Assembly (NCBI GenBank): GCA_963768075.1
Contig: CAVYHD010000018.1
Location: forward strand, 62,001 to 126,000
Reading direction: 5' to 3'
Source of the DNA: QHXW01 sp963768075
Lineage (GTDB): Bacteria; Acidobacteriota; Terriglobia; Bryobacterales; Bryobacteraceae
DNA length: 64,000 bases
Shown: positions 52,517 to 60,610 of the stretch, piece by piece
How positions within the stretch are numbered: the stretch's first letter is position 1
Layout of the letters: every line of letters begins with the position of its first letter
The notes under the pieces: generated by a model
The model's input: the letters and a program-made list of their open reading frames with translations, nothing else
Told to the model about the DNA's origin: nothing
The model's database searches: none
Position numbers and translations under genes: made by a program

Positions 52517-53081
52517 AGCTGCACCGGCACCCCAAAGCGTCGACATGCCGACGCTTGTCCGGCAGGTCGTAGAGGAATTTGCGCGAGCACAGCAAGTCAA
52601 GAGCGAACCAGCATACAAGACGGAACTGCAGGACGAACGAAAACGTCGCGAACAACTGGAACGGCGCGTCAACGATTTAGTCGAAGAAAATAAACGGAGT
52701 CGCCAAGTGGCAGAAGAAGCCGAGCGAAGTGCTGCCGTTCGAGCAGAGTTGCAAAAACTGGGCGTTGGGAAGGTGGACTTGGCATTCAAAGCAGTAAAGG
52801 ACGACATCGCCCGAACAGAAGACGGGCGGTTGGTCGCAAAAACCGATACCGGCGATGTGGCAATGAAAGATTACCTGGCCGGTTTCGTTAATTCCAACCC
52901 CGAGTTTCTGCCCGCTCGCATTTCTGGTGGATCCGGGATACCCCCCGCTCAGAAAGAGTCCAATGCGGGGTCCCCTCCGGTGGATATCGACAAAATCCGC
53001 CCGGGGATGAGTTCCGAAGAATTGGAGCGCGCACGGGAAGAAATCGCACGCATTGCCTCTCAAGCCCTGCGCGGATCTTAG
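52497..53081 (+). CDS. Phage scaffolding protein
   Basis: 194 residues from ATG 52497 (GAGGAGAG before it), overlapping the portal 3' end by 20 bp. Highly charged coiled coil (residues about 40-95: ELQDERKRREQLERRVNDLV) and helical C-terminus with Glu/Arg heptads. Composition and place just before the coat gene are those of a scaffold; sequence itself is not family-diagnostic. Confidence 0.7.
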   Translation: MEDPKDKAAPAPQSVDMPTLVRQVVEEFARAQQVKSEPAYKTELQDERKRREQLERRVNDLVEENKRSRQVAEEAERSAAVRAELQKLGVGKVDLAFKAVKDDIARTEDGRLVAKTDTGDVAMKDYLAGFVNSNPEFLPARISGGSGIPPAQKESNAGSPPVDIDKIRPGMSSEELERAREEIARIASQALRGS

Positions 53082-53120
53082 CGTCTGTACACACTTACAG
53101 TTTGACAACAGGAGAAACTC

Positions 53121-54032
53121 ATGCCTTCAATTACGTCTGCTAATGTGGCCACCGCGATCGTAAAACTCGTTGCGGCCGACGCCCTACCCGCCCTGGTTGG
53201 CAATCTAATCATGGGCAACCTAGTGAATCGCGACTATGAGCCAACCCTGGCCCAGGCAGGGGACACCGTCAATGTGCCTCTTCCACCGACGCTCGTCGCA
53301 AACAACCTCGCGGAAGGTGGCACGGTAAGCCCCCAGAATCCCAACTTGGGAAACGCGCAGATCGTTCTTAACACCCACGTCGAAGCGACTTTTCAAATTC
53401 CGGACGTCACCAAGGTACTTGTCGTGCCGGACCTACTGCGCGTCTATATGCAGCCAGCTGTCATCGCCATTGCAGAGCGCATAGAGTCGGATCTTCTGGG
53501 TCTTTACGCCAGCTTTACCGCCAACGCCCCCGTCGGCACCGCGGGAACGCCAATCACCGAGGCCGTTATCGATACAGCTGAGACTGAGCTCTTTTCGGCT
53601 ATGGTTCCAAGCACGCAGCCAAAGTACCTGGTCGTCGATTCGAATACCTACTCGCAAATGCGCCAGATACCACGCTTTAGTGAGTTTCAGACTGCTGGAG
53701 AAGGCGGCCTCAGAGCCCTGATCGATGGAACATTCGGAAAAATTAAGGACTTCTTTGTCTTTCGATCTCAATTCATCGCTAAGACGGGCAGCGCCCCTAT
53801 CACCACGCACAATATGGCTTTCGTGCGCGATGCCATCGGGCTCGTCATTCGACGTCTCCCGCAGCCCCTCCCCGGTACCGGCGCCATTGCTGAGTACGCA
53901 GATTTGGGCAATTTTGGAATGCGGGTGATCATGAGCTATCAACCCGACACACTCTCCCAACAGTTTACGGTCGACGTCCTATACGGGGTAGCTGCCCTTC
54001 GAAATACTTTTGCCGTTCAAGTCAATTCCTAA
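53121..54032 (+). CDS. Major capsid protein, P22 coat-like
   Basis: 303 residues. N-terminal helices then VNRDYEPTLAQAGDTVNVPLP, the conserved N-arm region of P22-type coat proteins, and a HK97-like A-domain pattern after the middle (KYLVVDSNTYSQMRQIPRF). Shine-Dalgarno GGAGA lies before ATG 53121. Strong expression expected. Confidence 0.8.
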   Translation: MPSITSANVATAIVKLVAADALPALVGNLIMGNLVNRDYEPTLAQAGDTVNVPLPPTLVANNLAEGGTVSPQNPNLGNAQIVLNTHVEATFQIPDVTKVLVVPDLLRVYMQPAVIAIAERIESDLLGLYASFTANAPVGTAGTPITEAVIDTAETELFSAMVPSTQPKYLVVDSNTYSQMRQIPRFSEFQTAGEGGLRALIDGTFGKIKDFFVFRSQFIAKTGSAPITTHNMAFVRDAIGLVIRRLPQPLPGTGAIAEYADLGNFGMRVIMSYQPDTLSQQFTVDVLYGVAALRNTFAVQVNS

Positions 54033-54087
54033 CAACGCGCACTGTGCCCTGGAGATTTATGTCACTGCCTTTTCCCTGGACAGCACT

Positions 54088-54405
54088 ATGAACTTGAAAG
54101 CGTATTATCACAAAATTCGCGACGTCGAAAAATCGCTGCTCGCACCCTTCGTCGTCCTTGTCAGTCATGAGACCCCCGATGGCGGCAAAGACGGTTTGTT
54201 TACCGAAGTTCCCAGCCAACTTGCGGCAAAGATGATCGCTGACGGGCGCGCTCATCTTGCGAGCGATGAGGAGGCGCAAAACTTCCGGCAAAAGGTCGCC
54301 GATGCGAAGCGAGTCGCCGACGAGGAAGCTATGGCTAGTAAGATGCAGGTCACAATCGTGCCGACGGCAGAGTTTAAGAGGGCGGCCCGTTCCTCAAAAG
54401 AATAA
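54088..54405 (+). CDS. Phage hypothetical protein, 105 residues
   Basis: From ATG 54088 (MNLKAYYHKIRDVEKSL). Alpha/beta N-terminal part (FVVLVSHETPDGGKDGLF) and a charged C-terminal helix (FRQKVADAKRVADEEAMAS). Placed like a head-tail joining or head-decoration gene, but no family is recognised. Confidence 0.6.
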   Translation: MNLKAYYHKIRDVEKSLLAPFVVLVSHETPDGGKDGLFTEVPSQLAAKMIADGRAHLASDEEAQNFRQKVADAKRVADEEAMASKMQVTIVPTAEFKRAARSSKE

Positions 54406-54426
54406 GTACGCTAAACCCACATCGCA

Positions 54427-55215
54427 ATGGCATTATTTACAGACGCACCACTAACGACGTTGGACCAACTGGCCGCGCAGGATACTGCAGTCCTCGATGT
54501 AGCCAGCATCGAGGGCATTGATGCCACTGCAAAGCTCACTTTAGCTCAAAACGAATTGGGGGCGCAGTTAATTGCAGCAACCTCGCGCTCCCCTTTTTCG
54601 CCGAACAGTCCCTCGATTTGGTGGCCGGGAATGATTTTGACTTCAACCCTGCACCTCTGCAACATTGTTGTCACCTACCCACTACAGATGTGGCACACTT
54701 TTCATACACTGGAGCTGGTATATAGGGACGCCTATTACAATCAGCTGAACGATCGCTATTTGGCCAAGTGGAACGCCTACATTGATCTTAGTAAGTGGGC
54801 ATCAGGCCTATTGTTTCAAACGGGAATCGGAATAGCAGCTGATCCGGTAGCAATCGCTCAGATTCCCCAGGTAAACATCACAAGCGGGACATGGCCTGCC
54901 GCCCTATACTTCGCCCAAGTTACTTGGCTGAACGCGCGGGGCGAAGAAGGACTGCCAAGTCCGGTCACATCGGCCAGTGCACCAAACCAGAGTTCCATTG
55001 AGGTTATACCTACCAATCCTCCAGCCAATGCGGCGGAGTGGAACATATATGTAGGTTCTACAGTCGATAGCGTAACGCTACAAAGTGGTGTGAGCCTCAA
55101 TCCGGACCAGCCCTGGACCCTACCTGAGACAGGTCTGGTGTTGGGCCGGGCTCCCGGCATGGGCCAACCGCCAAACTATTTCCGCCAGGTACCCCGATAT
55201 TTGCAGCGAGGCTAG
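54427..55215 (+). CDS. Phage structural protein, neck or tail fibre-like
   Basis: 262 residues. Helical N-terminus, then a fibronectin-like beta domain near residues 150-230 (TWPAALYFAQVTWLNARGEE, SIEVIPTNPPANAAEWNIYV). Its place between coat and tail genes suggests a head-completion or minor decoration protein. No motif proves it. Confidence 0.55.
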   Translation: MALFTDAPLTTLDQLAAQDTAVLDVASIEGIDATAKLTLAQNELGAQLIAATSRSPFSPNSPSIWWPGMILTSTLHLCNIVVTYPLQMWHTFHTLELVYRDAYYNQLNDRYLAKWNAYIDLSKWASGLLFQTGIGIAADPVAIAQIPQVNITSGTWPAALYFAQVTWLNARGEEGLPSPVTSASAPNQSSIEVIPTNPPANAAEWNIYVGSTVDSVTLQSGVSLNPDQPWTLPETGLVLGRAPGMGQPPNYFRQVPRYLQRG

Positions 55216-55217
55216 CA

Positions 55218-55715
55218 GTGACAAGCATCGCCAATTCCGCAACTTCGACGATCATAACACTCCTGAATGCGCCCAGCGGCCTCAATGCCGCCATTTCGGC
55301 ACTGGCGCAAACAGTGGGCACCTCCATACAGCCTGTTCTCGCAGGGCAGTTTTTCACAGACAATGTTTCAAGTGAAATCGCTGAGAAGAGTCTGGACGTC
55401 AAGTACACAGCAGTTTACGTTTACTGTGAAAAGATGGCGAATACTTTAAAGGAAAAGTTTCGGAGCTTTTCAGGCTATCTGCAAATGGTTGTCGATGTCC
55501 GCGTGTCGCAAGATCGGCTTGATGGAATCGACCGCATGTCACAGCTGTACTCGGAATCCGTGGCACAGACACTCGATCAACTTCGGGGAGACTGGGGTCA
55601 GGGTCTTTTTTACGGCGGCACATATGACATTTCGTTCGGGCCAGTGAAGCATGGCGGCAAGAATTTTCTCAAGAGCGTCAAGATTACTTTTCCTGTGGAC
55701 GCCAGCATCGATTAA
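55218..55715 (+). CDS. Phage tail completion/neck protein
   Basis: 165 residues from GTG 55218. N-terminal helix, then a beta-rich core with VKYTAVYVYCEKMANTLK and VDVRVSQDRLDG; the shape and place match tail-terminator-like proteins. Call by position. Confidence 0.5.
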   Translation: MTSIANSATSTIITLLNAPSGLNAAISALAQTVGTSIQPVLAGQFFTDNVSSEIAEKSLDVKYTAVYVYCEKMANTLKEKFRSFSGYLQMVVDVRVSQDRLDGIDRMSQLYSESVAQTLDQLRGDWGQGLFYGGTYDISFGPVKHGGKNFLKSVKITFPVDASID

Positions 55716-55723
55716 GGTGTGGA

Positions 55724-56896
55724 ATGTCCGTATATATCTCATCCAATACAAACCGCTTTTACTGTTCGACGGAAAACTCGTACGGACAAGTATCGACGAT
55801 CACGGCTCTAAATCGGATCCCGGCGGTCAAATTGTCTGCGAAGCAGCAGCTGCAGGTTACAAGCCGCAAGGACAAGACGGGAAGCCGGACCTTTGCCGGG
55901 TTGCCGCCAGGCGGGCGTCGCAAGACGACATTTGATCTGACGACGTACATGACGACGTGGGATACTACCACGGCACCGCCCACCTATGGTCCGCTTTTCC
56001 AAGCAGCACTTGGCGGCACACCTGTTCTATTTGCAGGAGGAACGGCCGGCTCTAATTCCACTGCCAGTACGCTGCAGTTCAGCGTACAACACGGTTTAGT
56101 CACAGGCCAAGCAGTGACTTACCTGGGGGAGCTCCGGTTTGTCGAAACCGTGATAAATACGTTGTCGGTTATGGTGAATGCTCCTTTCTCTACAACGCCT
56201 TCGACAGGTGCGGCGTTCGGTCCAACGGTGACGTATTTTCCGACCACTGACCTACCGAGCGTCAGTCTTTTCGACTACTGGTCACCCGGTGCCGCCGTGC
56301 AGCGAATTCTTTGCGGCGGCGGTGTAGATAAGATGACAGTCAACATTAATGGCGATTTTCATCAGTTTGAGTTTAGCGGAATAGCGCAGGACCTCGCGGA
56401 TACCACCAGTTTTTCCAGCGGAATCGGACAGTTAACTACATTTCCGGCTGAGCCGGAGCTATCGAGTTTCGACTACTCGATTGTTCCCGGAAATCTAGGC
56501 CAGGTGTGGCTCGGGAGCACGCCGAGCCAATTTTCGACGTTGACGAGTGCGCAGGTCGTGGTCGGAAACAGTTTGGATACGAGAGGACAGGAATTCGGAT
56601 CCAGCCTACCACTCGCGCTTGCTCCAGGTACGCGGAACGTCTCGATCGACTTTGAGCTGTACCAGCTCGACGACACGGCAACACCGACGCTATACCAAGC
56701 GGCGAAACAGCAGTCACCGATCAGCGCCATGATTCAACTTGGACAACAACCCAGTCAATTGTTCGGAGTTTACATGCAGAGCGTTCTGCCAGAAGTGCCT
56801 GAGTACGACGACAGCACCCCGCGTTTGCAGTGGCACTTTGGAAGCTCGCGAGCACAGGGAACGGTGGACGATGAGGTTGTCATAGCGTTCGGATAG
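55724..56896 (+). CDS. Phage major tail tube-like protein
   Basis: 390 residues, beta-sandwich rich throughout, starting MSVYISSNTNRFYCSTENSY. There are two repeats of a tail-tube-like domain plus an Ig-like insertion (PVLFAGGTAGSNSTASTLQF region). Followed immediately by the chaperone gene, the standard tail-tube/G-T order. Size is larger than a simple tube protein, so it may carry a decoration domain. Confidence 0.65.
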   Translation: MSVYISSNTNRFYCSTENSYGQVSTITALNRIPAVKLSAKQQLQVTSRKDKTGSRTFAGLPPGGRRKTTFDLTTYMTTWDTTTAPPTYGPLFQAALGGTPVLFAGGTAGSNSTASTLQFSVQHGLVTGQAVTYLGELRFVETVINTLSVMVNAPFSTTPSTGAAFGPTVTYFPTTDLPSVSLFDYWSPGAAVQRILCGGGVDKMTVNINGDFHQFEFSGIAQDLADTTSFSSGIGQLTTFPAEPELSSFDYSIVPGNLGQVWLGSTPSQFSTLTSAQVVVGNSLDTRGQEFGSSLPLALAPGTRNVSIDFELYQLDDTATPTLYQAAKQQSPISAMIQLGQQPSQLFGVYMQSVLPEVPEYDDSTPRLQWHFGSSRAQGTVDDEVVIAFG

Positions 56897-57140
56897 GATA
56901 TGACTTACGAAAGTTCAGTTAGAATTGACTCGAAAGCTAGACCTGGAGTAGCATTCCTCATTGCGAAAATGTCATTCGGCCGGCGCATGGAATTGGTACG
57001 ACGCATACGAGAACTGACGCGCCGCTATGAGTTTCTGAACGCGGGCCAATCGACGGGAGAGAAGCTCGACGCAGCTTTGCTTTCCGCCGAGATCGACCGG
57101 GAATATGTGGCGTGGGGGCTGCACGAATTGATCGGTCTAG

Positions 57141-58397
57141 GAACTTGTTGAAATAGCCCATCCACAGGCATTCCGACTCGATTTTCCCCGGTGGATGGGA
57201 CATTCTCGCAATGCTTGGGTGGCTCTCCAAGCCGCGCAGTCGTCACCGTCCGCCGCTCTGCACTACGCTCCCGCCGGTCTTAGTCGCGGGATTCTCCACA
57301 GATTGTATGCGGCTACCGCGTACTGGAATAACCAACTCACTTTTTCCAGTCCGCGCAGCTTAACCTTCCTCATTCCCGCCACTGTCTTCAGCCACCCAAA
57401 CGCCCGCTCAATGATGGGACGCCGCGATTGGCTCAGCGCATAGCCGCCGTGCCGGGTGGTCCGTCCGTCGATAGCGCTGCGGCGGTTCTTGTTGTTTTGC
57501 GCCACGTGCGGCGTGACGTTCATCGCCTGCAAGGTCGCGACTAAGTCCCGGCTGTCGTACGCCTTGTCCGCTCCCAATGTGAAACGCTGGCCACGCCTTC
57601 TCTTTCGCATCGTATCCGCCATCAAGATCGCTGCATCTGCTTCCGCCGTTCCGTCGGCCTGCGTCAGCATCGCCTCCACGATGAACCCGTGCCGGTTCTC
57701 CACCATCACATGTCCCAGGTAGCTCAACTTCGCTTCGCTGCCGCGTGACTTCTTATACAGCCGCGCATCCGGATCGGTTTTCGAGGCGTGCGTTTCATTG
57801 GTGCGCTTCTCTCCGTGGAAGCTCGCCGTACCTTGGCTATCGCTGTCGCCACCGTCCTTGCGCTGGAAACTCTTCTGACTGGCCCACGCTTCGATCATCG
57901 TCCCATCCACCGTGAAGTGCTCCTGCGACAGATGCGGTTTGGCTTGCTCCAGCACTTCGCTAAAGAACTCCCGTGCCACCGTCTCATTCAATAGCCGCTC
58001 GCGATTCTTGCTGAACACCGCGTGATTCCATACCGGTTCATCCATCTCCAGACCCACGAACCACCGGAACAACAGGTTGTAATCGAGTTGCTCCATCAGC
58101 ATCCGTTCGCTGCGGATCGAGTAGAACGTCGGCAAAAGCAGCGCCCGCAACAAACGCTCCGGTGGAATCGAAGGCCGGCCATTGTCGGCATACATTTTGT
58201 CGAACCGCTTCGACATCCTCGCCAGAATCTGATCCACCAACCGCCGGATCACCCGCAGCGGGTGGTCTGCTGGCACCCGCTCCTCTATCGACACATAACT
58301 GAACATCCCGCCTTGCTGTTTCTCGTCTCCGCGCATAGCGACAAGACGATTAGAACATCATGAAGGTGTCCTGCTGCCGCGGTTTTTCAACAAACTC
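57141..58397 (-). mobile_element. IS5-family insertion sequence
   Basis: 1257 bp flanked by a CTAG duplication (57137-57140 and 58398-58401), which fits the YTAR target duplication of the IS5 group. Terminal inverted repeats start GAACTTGTTGAAA on the left and, read inward from the right, GAGTTTGTTGAAA. It carries one full transposase on the minus strand. Confidence 0.9.
57263..58336 (-). CDS. IS5-family transposase
   Basis: 357 residues, complete. DUF772 N-terminal domain (IEERVPADHPLRVIRRLVDQ, RALLLPTFYSIRSERMLMEQ) and DDE catalytic core: Asp in FTVDGTMIEAWAS, Asp in LGADKAYDSRDL, Glu in PIIERAFGWLK. Intact, so the element may be mobile. Confidence 0.92.
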   Translation of the reverse strand: MRGDEKQQGGMFSYVSIEERVPADHPLRVIRRLVDQILARMSKRFDKMYADNGRPSIPPERLLRALLLPTFYSIRSERMLMEQLDYNLLFRWFVGLEMDEPVWNHAVFSKNRERLLNETVAREFFSEVLEQAKPHLSQEHFTVDGTMIEAWASQKSFQRKDGGDSDSQGTASFHGEKRTNETHASKTDPDARLYKKSRGSEAKLSYLGHVMVENRHGFIVEAMLTQADGTAEADAAILMADTMRKRRRGQRFTLGADKAYDSRDLVATLQAMNVTPHVAQNNKNRRSAIDGRTTRHGGYALSQSRRPIIERAFGWLKTVAGMRKVKLRGLEKVSWLFQYAVAAYNLWRIPRLRPAGA

Positions 58398-58516
58398 CTA
58401 GAGGTAGACGGCGTGGTTGCCACGCCGGAGTTGCTGGCCTCGGCTGGCCCGGAGGACTTATTTCGCGAAATCGTGTCCGCGATCAAAGCCGAATGTGGTC
58501 TGAGCGAGACTGAAAG

Positions 58517-58523
58517 AAAAAAC
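58517..58523 (+). promoter_or_regulatory. Slippery heptamer A AAA AAC for -1 ribosomal frameshifting
   Basis: Read in the frame of gene G the codons are AGA AAA AAC TAA. Slipping back one base avoids the stop and enters the 58523-58855 frame. It is one of the strongest known -1 sites and sits at the classic G/GT position. A downstream stimulatory hairpin was not resolved by eye. Confidence 0.85.
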
Positions 58524-58855
58524 TAATCCTCGCCTTTCATTTTCAACTCTCCAATCCGGCCGGATGGAAGTGCGATGCATGCCGACAATCAGGGCTGGAA
58601 ATCAAACGAAGATGCGGCTGGGTTCCAGCGGCGTTAGTGACAGCACCCCACGTGGTTTGGGTCCGGCGAGACATCGCCACCGATGAGTGTCCGAGATCGA
58701 CAATAACGGCACGAAGCATCGGGTGGATTGAAGAGTTTCTGGTTTGGAAACGCCTCGGGCTGGCACTTCCTTGGGACTTGAATATCCGCCAAGCAGAGGC
58801 ATTTCTCATTCTCGAAGAGCAACTTTCATTGGAGAATCAACGTGGCGCGGGATAG
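58523..58855 (+). CDS. T extension of the tail chaperone (frameshift product only), zinc-ribbon-like
   Basis: 110 residues continuing from the slippery site in the -1 frame, with no good start codon of its own. It has a cysteine cluster CDACRQSGLEIKRRC and a later Cys in DECPRST, which look like a zinc ribbon, then helices (WIEEFLVWKRLGLALPW and FLILEEQLSL). In lambda the T part recruits the tube protein to the tape measure. It overlaps the next gene by 14 bp. Confidence 0.78.
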   Translation, partial: LILAFHFQLSNPAGWKCDACRQSGLEIKRRCGWVPAALVTAPHVVWVRRDIATDECPRSTITARSIGWIEEFLVWKRLGLALPWDLNIRQAEAFLILEEQLSLENQRGAG

Positions 58856-59456
58856 CACATCGCCAACTGCCGGAGGGTCCGGCTCACAGAATTCCAGCAT
58901 TACGAACTTGATGAATGTTCTGCCGCAAACGGTGGCGAGTCTCAATGATCAGCTGACTCAGCTAACACAAAGCATCAGCTATCTAACGCCTGCGAGCCAA
59001 ATGCAAGCAGAATCGTTATTAGCCCAGACCCAATCGCTGGCGGTAAATACCGGCACGCAGAGTTCGGGCGGGACAGCGAGCACACTTGGCAGCATCGCCT
59101 CCATGTTCACGGGCGGTGCACTTTCTCTTTCGCCGATCCTCACCGGGATCATGAGCTTGTTCGGGAGTGGAGGGTCTAGCGCGCCGGGGCCGCTGACTCC
59201 GTTCTACTTGCCACCTACGATCAATTTCCAAGCTGCCAACGCGCCCTCCGGATCGACCTCTCAACTGCCCGGCGCGGATTTCGGCCAAACTGGCGACCCT
59301 CGCGTTATGAGTCAAGCGTCCGCGCCGCAAATTACGGTGCAGGTTCAGGCTATGGACAGCCAGTCATTCATGGATCGCAGCCAAGACATCGCACAGGCGG
59401 TGCGCAGCGCGATGCTGAACATGCACTCAATTAACGACGTAATCACCGACTTATAA
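58842..59456 (+). CDS. Short tape-measure-like tail protein
   Basis: 204 residues from GTG 58842. N-terminal Gln/Leu-rich helix (LNDQLTQLTQSISYLTPASQ), a central hydrophobic Gly/Ser segment (ALSLSPILTGIMSLFG), a Pro-rich linker and a C-terminal helix (FMDRSQDIAQAVRSAMLNMH). It occupies the tape-measure position after G/GT but is very short, as in gene transfer agents, which would give a short tail. Its stop overlaps the next ATG (TAATG). Confidence 0.6.
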   Translation: MARDSTSPTAGGSGSQNSSITNLMNVLPQTVASLNDQLTQLTQSISYLTPASQMQAESLLAQTQSLAVNTGTQSSGGTASTLGSIASMFTGGALSLSPILTGIMSLFGSGGSSAPGPLTPFYLPPTINFQAANAPSGSTSQLPGADFGQTGDPRVMSQASAPQITVQVQAMDSQSFMDRSQDIAQAVRSAMLNMHSINDVITDL

Positions 59457-59818
59457 TGTCCACCACTTTTCCTACGCTCAAGACCGGTGCGGTCACACAG
59501 TATCCGGCTACCAAGAACACCCAATACTCCAGCTTTGTCGTGCGCTTTTTGGATGGTACCGATCAACGCTACCGTCAGTACACTCCGGCGCTTCTGCGAT
59601 GGACCGTCAAGCTTGCATTACTCGACGAATCCGAGCTGCGGGCGTTCGAGCAGTTCTTTATAAGCCAGGAAGGACAGACTGGAACGTTCTCCTTCGTGGA
59701 TCCGTGGACCCAGACGGTGTATCCAAGCTGCAGCTTCGATCAGGGCACCTACGCGTTTCAACTAGCAGCAGAGTCGCAGGGCGCGGTGAGCCTGTCAATC
59801 GTCGAAAACCGAACTTAG
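59456..59818 (+). CDS. DUF2460-like distal tail protein, first copy
   Basis: 120 residues. Strand pattern TGAVTQYPATKNTQYSSFVV, then DESELRAFEQFFISQEGQTG and TFSFVDPWT, characteristic of DUF2460/distal-tail proteins of gene-transfer-agent-type tails. Ends directly at the start of the second copy. Confidence 0.7.
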   Translation: MSTTFPTLKTGAVTQYPATKNTQYSSFVVRFLDGTDQRYRQYTPALLRWTVKLALLDESELRAFEQFFISQEGQTGTFSFVDPWTQTVYPSCSFDQGTYAFQLAAESQGAVSLSIVENRT

Positions 59819-60607
59819 ATGCTCTATTTCCCTCAATTATCGTCGGGAGCCGTAGGACAGTATCCGATTGGCAAGACTAGCACTCAGCGATCTGTCGTGA
59901 GCACGCTTCCGGACGGAAGCACGGTTAAATATGCGGACTCCGGGGCCTCCCTGGTCGAGTGGCAGCTGCAGTTTCAGAGTCTGGCAGATTCCGAGATCGC
60001 GGTTTTACAGGAATTCTTCGCGGCGTGTGAAGGGAAACTTAACGCATTTACGTTCGCCGATCCGGCGGGCAACCTTCTCGCGTGGAGTGAAGACTTGACA
60101 CAGCCGGCGTGGCAGGGGAGCACTTTGCTCCAAATTGTGGGTGGTATCTCCGATCCGGACGGAGGCACGTCAGCCACGCAGGTTACGAACCCCACAGCAA
60201 CAGATTTGACGATCCTACAAACGGTGAATACGCCCGGCTGGTATTGGTATTGTTTCAGCGTATACGTCAAGAGCCAAACGGGAGTGAGTGTCACTCTACA
60301 GCGACAGGCCGGCGGCGTTTCGAGCGCGACTGGCTATCCGACGGGGCCAGAGTGGCAAAGAATTGACCTAAGCGGGCAGACGGAAACCGCAGCAGTCTCT
60401 GTGACGGCAGGCATCACTATTCCCGCGGGAGCGTCCGTGGATGTATTCGGATTTCAGCTCGAACCTCAACCCGTGGCCTCTCAGTATAAATCAAGTTACG
60501 CGGCGGGCGATGTGCATACAGACGCACATTTCAGCAATGATACGTTAGCCATTACGACATCCGCGCCGAACTGCAATCAGTGCACTCTCATGATTACGGC
60601 CTACTAA
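59819..60607 (+). CDS. DUF2460-like distal tail protein with C-terminal carbohydrate-binding-like domain
   Basis: 262 residues. Residues 1-85 are clearly paralogous to the previous gene (SGAVGQYPIGKT, DSEIAVLQEFFAACEGKLNA, FTFADPAGN). From about 90 on, a jelly-roll-like beta domain (WYWYCFSVYVKSQTGVSVTL, GASVDVFGFQLEPQP) of the kind seen in phage tail-tip lectin modules. Confidence 0.7.
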   Translation: MLYFPQLSSGAVGQYPIGKTSTQRSVVSTLPDGSTVKYADSGASLVEWQLQFQSLADSEIAVLQEFFAACEGKLNAFTFADPAGNLLAWSEDLTQPAWQGSTLLQIVGGISDPDGGTSATQVTNPTATDLTILQTVNTPGWYWYCFSVYVKSQTGVSVTLQRQAGGVSSATGYPTGPEWQRIDLSGQTETAAVSVTAGITIPAGASVDVFGFQLEPQPVASQYKSSYAAGDVHTDAHFSNDTLAITTSAPNCNQCTLMITAY

Positions 60608-60610
60608 GCC

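Larger units (their letters stand above)
56900..58526 (+). pseudogene. Phage tail assembly chaperone G, split by an IS5-family insertion
   Basis: Exon-like parts 56900-57140 and 58402-58526 join in frame after removal of the IS and one CTAG copy, giving 121 residues (MTYESSVRIDSKARPGVAFL ... ending TERKN). The 3' end is the canonical A AAA AAC slippery heptamer just before the stop, so a gpGT fusion is expected by -1 frameshifting. Insertion has silenced it here. Confidence 0.8.
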
